Origin: Amoebophrya sp. A120
Taxonomy: Eukaryota > Sar > Dinophyceae > Syndiniales > Amoebophryaceae
Assembly: GCA_905178155.1 (NCBI GenBank)
Contig: CAJINV010000007.1
Coordinates: 154,663-218,662, forward strand
Direction: 5' to 3'
DNA: 64,000 bases
Part shown: positions 24,301 through 30,300 of the stretch, in pieces
How positions within the stretch are numbered: position 1 is the first letter of the stretch
Layout of the letters: each line of letters opens with the position of its first letter
Notes under the pieces: model-generated
Told to the model about the DNA's origin: nothing
The model's database searches: none
The model's input: only the letters and a program-made list of their open reading frames with translations
Position numbers and translations under genes: made by a program

Positions 24301-27300
24301 TTCATCTGCGTCTATCAAATGCAAATGTGTCTGGGTCTGGAAGGGTCGGGGCTTGTCATGCACATTTTGCATCACCCGTGAGGTCTGTGATGCAGGTGCT
24401 AGCATCACAGATTTTTCGAGAGCTTCTCGATGCTAATTACGCATGAAAAATGCCCTCTCCGCGTGCCAAGAACTGAGTCCTCATGCTGCTCATGCAACAC
24501 AGATATTTTTAGAATCTGCAGACAGCATTACAAGTTGCATTCTTCCAGACCCAGACATATTTGCATTTGATAGCGTCTCCTTCTGTTTGAACTTCTTTTC
24601 CAACTCTCGCTCCAGCTGCTATCCTGAGCAAAAGCATCCCCACTCCATACCCATAGCTGTCATGCAGATTTGCATCTACCGAAACATTTGTAATGCGGGT
24701 CCCCATGAGAGGCATGATTTCTAGTCGTGTTTTGGATTTTGTAATGCTGGAAACAGGATGAGCAGATGGATTTGTGATGCGGCTGTTCTTACTAACGTGC
24801 ACTACTACACTACGGACTGCAACTTGTCATGCGTGGCTCCCAAAACTTCTAGATTTGTGTTGCTATCATTTAAGTTCCCAACTTGACTTTGGGGTGGGGA
24901 CTTTTTTACACAGGATAGCTGCTCCGAGTTATTCTCGAGTTCCAACTTCCGCTTTTGGAGATTTTTCTCGATCTGTTCCAGTTCCTCCCGTCTTTCCGCC
25001 AACTCGATGTCTTTCTGCTTCATATCAAATGTAAAAATGTCTGGGTCTGGAAGGTTACCAGGTTTGTCATGCATACATTACATGACTTAGGACGTCTGTC
25101 ATGGAAGCCCTAGCAGCACAGATTTTTAGAGGCCTTCCTGATGCCTATTCCGCATGACAAATGCCCTCCCCGCGTAGCACAGACTGGGCTCCTATTGCTG
25201 GTCATGACGCAATACAGATTTTTTTAGAGTCAAAAGTTAGCATCACAAGTTCCAACCTTCCAGACCCAGACATTTTTACATTTGATACTTCAAGTTGTGC
25301 AGCAACTTTTTCTCTTTCGTGGAAAACTCAAGGAGCAGATGCTCCTCGCGAGCGTTCAGATCTTGTTCCTTCGCTTGCAACTGCTTCTGAAGCTTGTCGT
25401 GGTTCTCTTGCTGGAGCGAAGCCTCTTGGAACTGCTGGTGGAGCTTCTGTTTCTCGAGGGAGCGGGTCTGCTGGAGCTGGTCATACTCCTGCTATCAAAT
25501 GTAAAAATGTCTGGGTCTGGATGTCATGCATGTTTGTCATGCTTGTCTGGCATGGCACTCAAATCTGTGATGCGCGTTACATAAGAGCGCCACTTTTCTG
25601 TCATGCAGAAGCGCAGTTTGTCATGCAGAATAGGCAACACCTAGAAGCTCAGACACTTGTCATGCTAAGGCAGCACTTGTGGCCTCCTCATGATACGCCA
25701 CCCAGCATCACAAGTTTCCAGACCCAGACATTTTTACGGTTGATACCTGCTGGTGCTTGCGTAGTTCCAGGTCGAGGTCGGCCTGATTTTTTGACAGATT
25801 CGGTTTCTGTGAGATCTTTGCCATACGTTTTTTTCCACATGAGAAACTGCCTCTCGGCTTGCTCAAGAGTGGATAGCTTCATTGGTAATCACGCAACACA
25901 TTTTTGCATGATTCACATTTAGCATGAGAAGTTGTACTCTTCGTCTTCCAGAGGACCCAAACATATTTGCAATGCGTATACCTTTTTCCTCTCCCATTCC
26001 TGCCGTTGTCCTTCCAAAACCCCCTGTGCCTCGAGCTGCTCTTGCTGTAGCTTCTTCGCGCTTTCCGTTTTCCACTCGGACATTTTCAACTCAAACTCCC
26101 GCTGCAGGGCTTGCTTCGTCAGCTCGAGGTCCGCATCCCGGTTGACTTTCTCCCTCTCCGTGTCTTATCAAATGCAGAAGTGTCTGGGTCTGGGAGGATG
26201 GAACTTGTGATGCGTCCTGTGGGTCACGCAAAAATCTGTGTTGCGTGAGCACCAAAAGTTGTCCTTTTTTGACCAACATGACTATGACATGAGCGGGAGT
26301 TTCTCATGCATGATAGGCATGATAGAGACTTCGCAGAGTCTGTCATGCTAGCTCCTGCATTGCAGACCTCATGGGGTATGAAAATATGCATGACAAGTCT
26401 GCATTCTTCCAGACCCAGACATTTCTGCATTTGATATGTCTTCTTCGATCGCAAGTTGCTTTTTTTGAAAAAGCTCTTTCTCCTGCACAAACAGCGCCTG
26501 CTCTTGCTTCAACGTTGTCATATCAACTGCAAAAATGTCTGGGTCTGGAAACTTGCGATGCAAGTTAGGGAAAAATGCGCATACTGTAATGCACTGCCAA
26601 GCATGACAAGTTTTTCCGTGGTTCAGAGTTGCGTACCCCGCATGAGAAATTGCGTTTTTGCATGACAGGCAAGAGAAGCCCCTTGCGGCCACGCAATACA
26701 GAGCTCAGAGTCATGCCGGACTAGCATGACAAATCCCGGAATCTTCCAGACCCAGACGCTTTTGCATTTGATATGTCAAGTCGCTTTGCAAGTTCGTTTT
26801 CTCCTTTTCCAGCAAATCCATGTTTTTCAGCAACTCCCGCTCCGCCTGCTGCGCGTCCTGTGCAAAAGTATCGCACTCGTACTGATTCCAGTTTATGCAT
26901 GAGAAATTTTCTTTCCAAGGTATTAAAACAGCATGACAAATCCAATTTTTCACGCTGAGAAAATTTGTAATGCAATTTATACTAGTACGATGCTTTTGCA
27001 ATTCATACTGCGCGTCCTCCTGCAGCTGTTGCTTTTCGAACAGGACCTGTTCGTGTTCCTTTTCGATTTCTTTCCGTTTCGCCTCCAATTTTTCGTCAAA
27101 GATTTGTTTCTGGTGGTCGGAGAAAGCGGCTCTTTCCTCCTCGAACATCTTATGAATTGCAAAAATGTCTGGGTCTGGAAGATTGCAACTTGTCATGGTA
27201 AATCTGAAACATGCAAAAATCTGTGTTGCATGAGTGCCAAAAGCTGTACACTTTTGACCAAGTTGGAAGGGAGTTTCTCATGCAGGATAGGCATGATAGG

Positions 27301-30300
27301 GATCTCACAGAATGTCTGTCATGCTAAGTCCCGCATTCCAGACCTCATGGGTCATGGAAAATCTGCATGACAAGTCTACACTTTACCAGACCCAGACATT
27401 TTTACATTTGATACATCTTTCTCTTCTGCGACAACTCTTCTTCGAAGTTCTTTTGCATCAGGTGGAGCTCAGACTGTTTCCTTTGCTCTTTTTCATCTAG
27501 CTCGAAATCTACCTGTTTCGCCTTCTTCTCAAACTCCGCTTCCAGCTCCCGTTTGCGCTTCTTGATCGATTCCTGGACTTCCCGCTCTCTCTCTTCCGCC
27601 ATGAGCCGGTCCTTTCGGTCCCTTTGCTCGCGCTCCGACGCGAAGGCGCGACGCTCGCGTTCCAGTTGCTCCCGCTCCTCAGTGAATTCCCGCTGCTTGC
27701 CAGCTTCGAGTTGCGTCAAATGTTCCAGCGCGCGGGTCTTCTCGCGCTCTAAATGTTTTTTTTCATCTTCCAGTAGCTTTTTCTCATTTTCGACTGCTAG
27801 AACATTCTGCTCCTTCTCCTGCTCTAGCTGCTTTTTCATGTTCTGGACCTGCAGCTCCGCGTTTTCTTTCTCAAACAGCAATTTCTGTTTCTCCGTGTTC
27901 AGTAAAACGTCGACTTGCTGCTTCTCCGCGGCAATTTGCTCCTTCGCGCGAGTTAAGAAGTCACTCGCTTCTTCCGCTCCCCGCTGCTGAATCTCCTCCC
28001 GCAGTTTCTCCAAATTTGATTTCTCGCTGTCCGATAATTGCGACAACCGAATTTTCTCTTCCTGTAGCCGCTTCTTTTCCTCCTGGATTTCGATTTCTAG
28101 CTGCTTTCTGCTGCAGGAAAATTCGGATTCTAGCTTTTCCCTTTCGGTATCCAATTTCTTCTGCAGCAAGACCGATTCCTCCTGCAGATTTGTTAAAAGT
28201 TTCTCCTTTTCTTGCTCCAACTGCTTCTCGCAATTTTTCTCCAGTTGCTTCTTCTTCGTCTCGAAAAGCAGTTCGAATTCCTTCTCCTTTTCCGAGAGTA
28301 ATTTTTGCATCTCCAGCTTCTCCTGCTGGCACTGCTTCGCCCAGTTTGCGTTTTTCACTTGAAACCCATTCTCCGCCTCGTCCATATAGGCGGCGAACTT
28401 TTTCTTCTCCTCCTTGGCCTGCTCTTTCCAAGTTTGCTTCTCGTGTTGAAAAGACGACTCTTGGCTTTCCAGGTCCTTCTGTTTCCGGACGAACTCTTGT
28501 TCCAAATCAGTGAGCCGCTGGTCGCTATTTGCGTTGAGTTGCGCCAGTTGAAAATCGAAGTCCTGTTGCAGTTTCTGCTTCTTCTGCTTCCAGTGGTCCT
28601 GGAATTCTTGCTCCTTCGCATCGAAATCCGAGATCAATTTCTCTTTCAAATCTTGCAGCTCTTTCTCGTCCTTTTTTCGCTTCTCCTGCAGTTCCTTTTC
28701 GCACTCGTCCATGATGGAGATCTTCTCCTCCTGTTCCTGCTCAAAGGCCTGCTTGATCTTCGCAAACTTCAGCTTTTCGTTCGCGAGGACCGCTTTCTCG
28801 GTTTTCAGGTCGTCCTTCAGCTGTTCTATGCTGTGCAAAAGTATCGTACTCGTATAAATGCATGACAAATTTCCTCAGCATGAGAGATAAAATTTGTAAT
28901 GCGGATTTACCTTAAGAGCAAGATTTGTAATGCATGAATGCGATTACTACGAGTACGATACTTTTGCACAGGATATGTTCGTGTTGGTCGTCGATCTGCT
29001 CCAGCTCGGATTTCTTCGAAAGCAGTTCTTCTTATCCTAAGCAAAAACGTCCCCACCCCATAGTCTTCAAGTTGGGAATCTAGGAACACAAGTCTCCAAG
29101 TTTTGGCAGCTGCGCATCACAAGCTTCCCTCTGCAGTGTAGTGCTGATTGGCATCAGAAGCCGCATCAGAAAGCCACTTTCACATCCTGGTTACAGCATT
29201 ACAAATTCCGAAACACGATTTTTAGAAATTCCTGTCATGAAGCTGCGCATTACAAATCGATTCCTGTCATTGCACATTTGCATGACAACTCTGGTGTGCG
29301 GACCGATTTTTACTCAGGATACTTGTTTCACGTTGTTCAGCTCGTCCCACTCAACCTGCAATTCCTTCTCGTTACGTTGCTTTTCCTCGTGCATTTTGCT
29401 CTATGCATTGCAAAAGGAGCATCGCACCAGGGCCAGCATGAGCATAAATTGCATTTGCATGACAAACTTTCTCAACGAGAATAATATAGTTGGAATTCGA
29501 ATTTGTAATGCTGGTAAGGTATTAGAAACTTGCTTTGCCCTGCAAGACTCTGCACTTAGTACGAGCGCGACACAACTTTTGCAGTAGATATGTCCAACTT
29601 CTTCACGATGTCCAGCCGCTTGTCCTCGAGCACTATCCTGTGTAAAAGCATCCCCACCCCAAAGTTGTCATGCAGATCTGCAAGCACAAGAGCATTTGTA
29701 ATGCGCATGATCCCCATGAGTGGCATTTCCCATTGCGTTTTGGAACTTGTAATGCTCTAAACAGGATAAGGAGATGGATTTGTTATGTTGCGGCTTCCCT
29801 TACTAAACTGCATTTTTACATTTCAGCCTGCAACTTGTCATGCGTAGCGCCCAAAAGTTCAAGGTTTGTGTTGCAAAATTCCCCATCTTGACTACTCTGG
29901 GGTCGTGGGAACGTTTTTACAAATGATAAACATCTGTTTTTCTTTCTTCATCTGGTCGAAATCGTTTTCCACCGCAATGCGGCGCTTGTGTAGTTTATCA
30001 AATGCAAAAGTGTCTGGGTCTGGAATGTTGCCGGGTTTGTCATGCATATTTTGCATGACCCAGGATGTCTGCAATGCATGGCCTAGCATCACAGATTTTT
30101 AGAGGGATTCCCGAAGCCTATTCCGCATGACAAATGCCCTCCCCGCGTAGCACAAACTAGACTCCTCTTGCTGAAGATCATCCAATACAGATTTTTTTAG
30201 AGTCCAAAGTTACCATCACAAGTTCCAACTTTCCAGACCCAGACATTTTTGCAATCCATATAGTTTTTCCTTTTCGGATTCCAAATTGTTCACGACGTGC

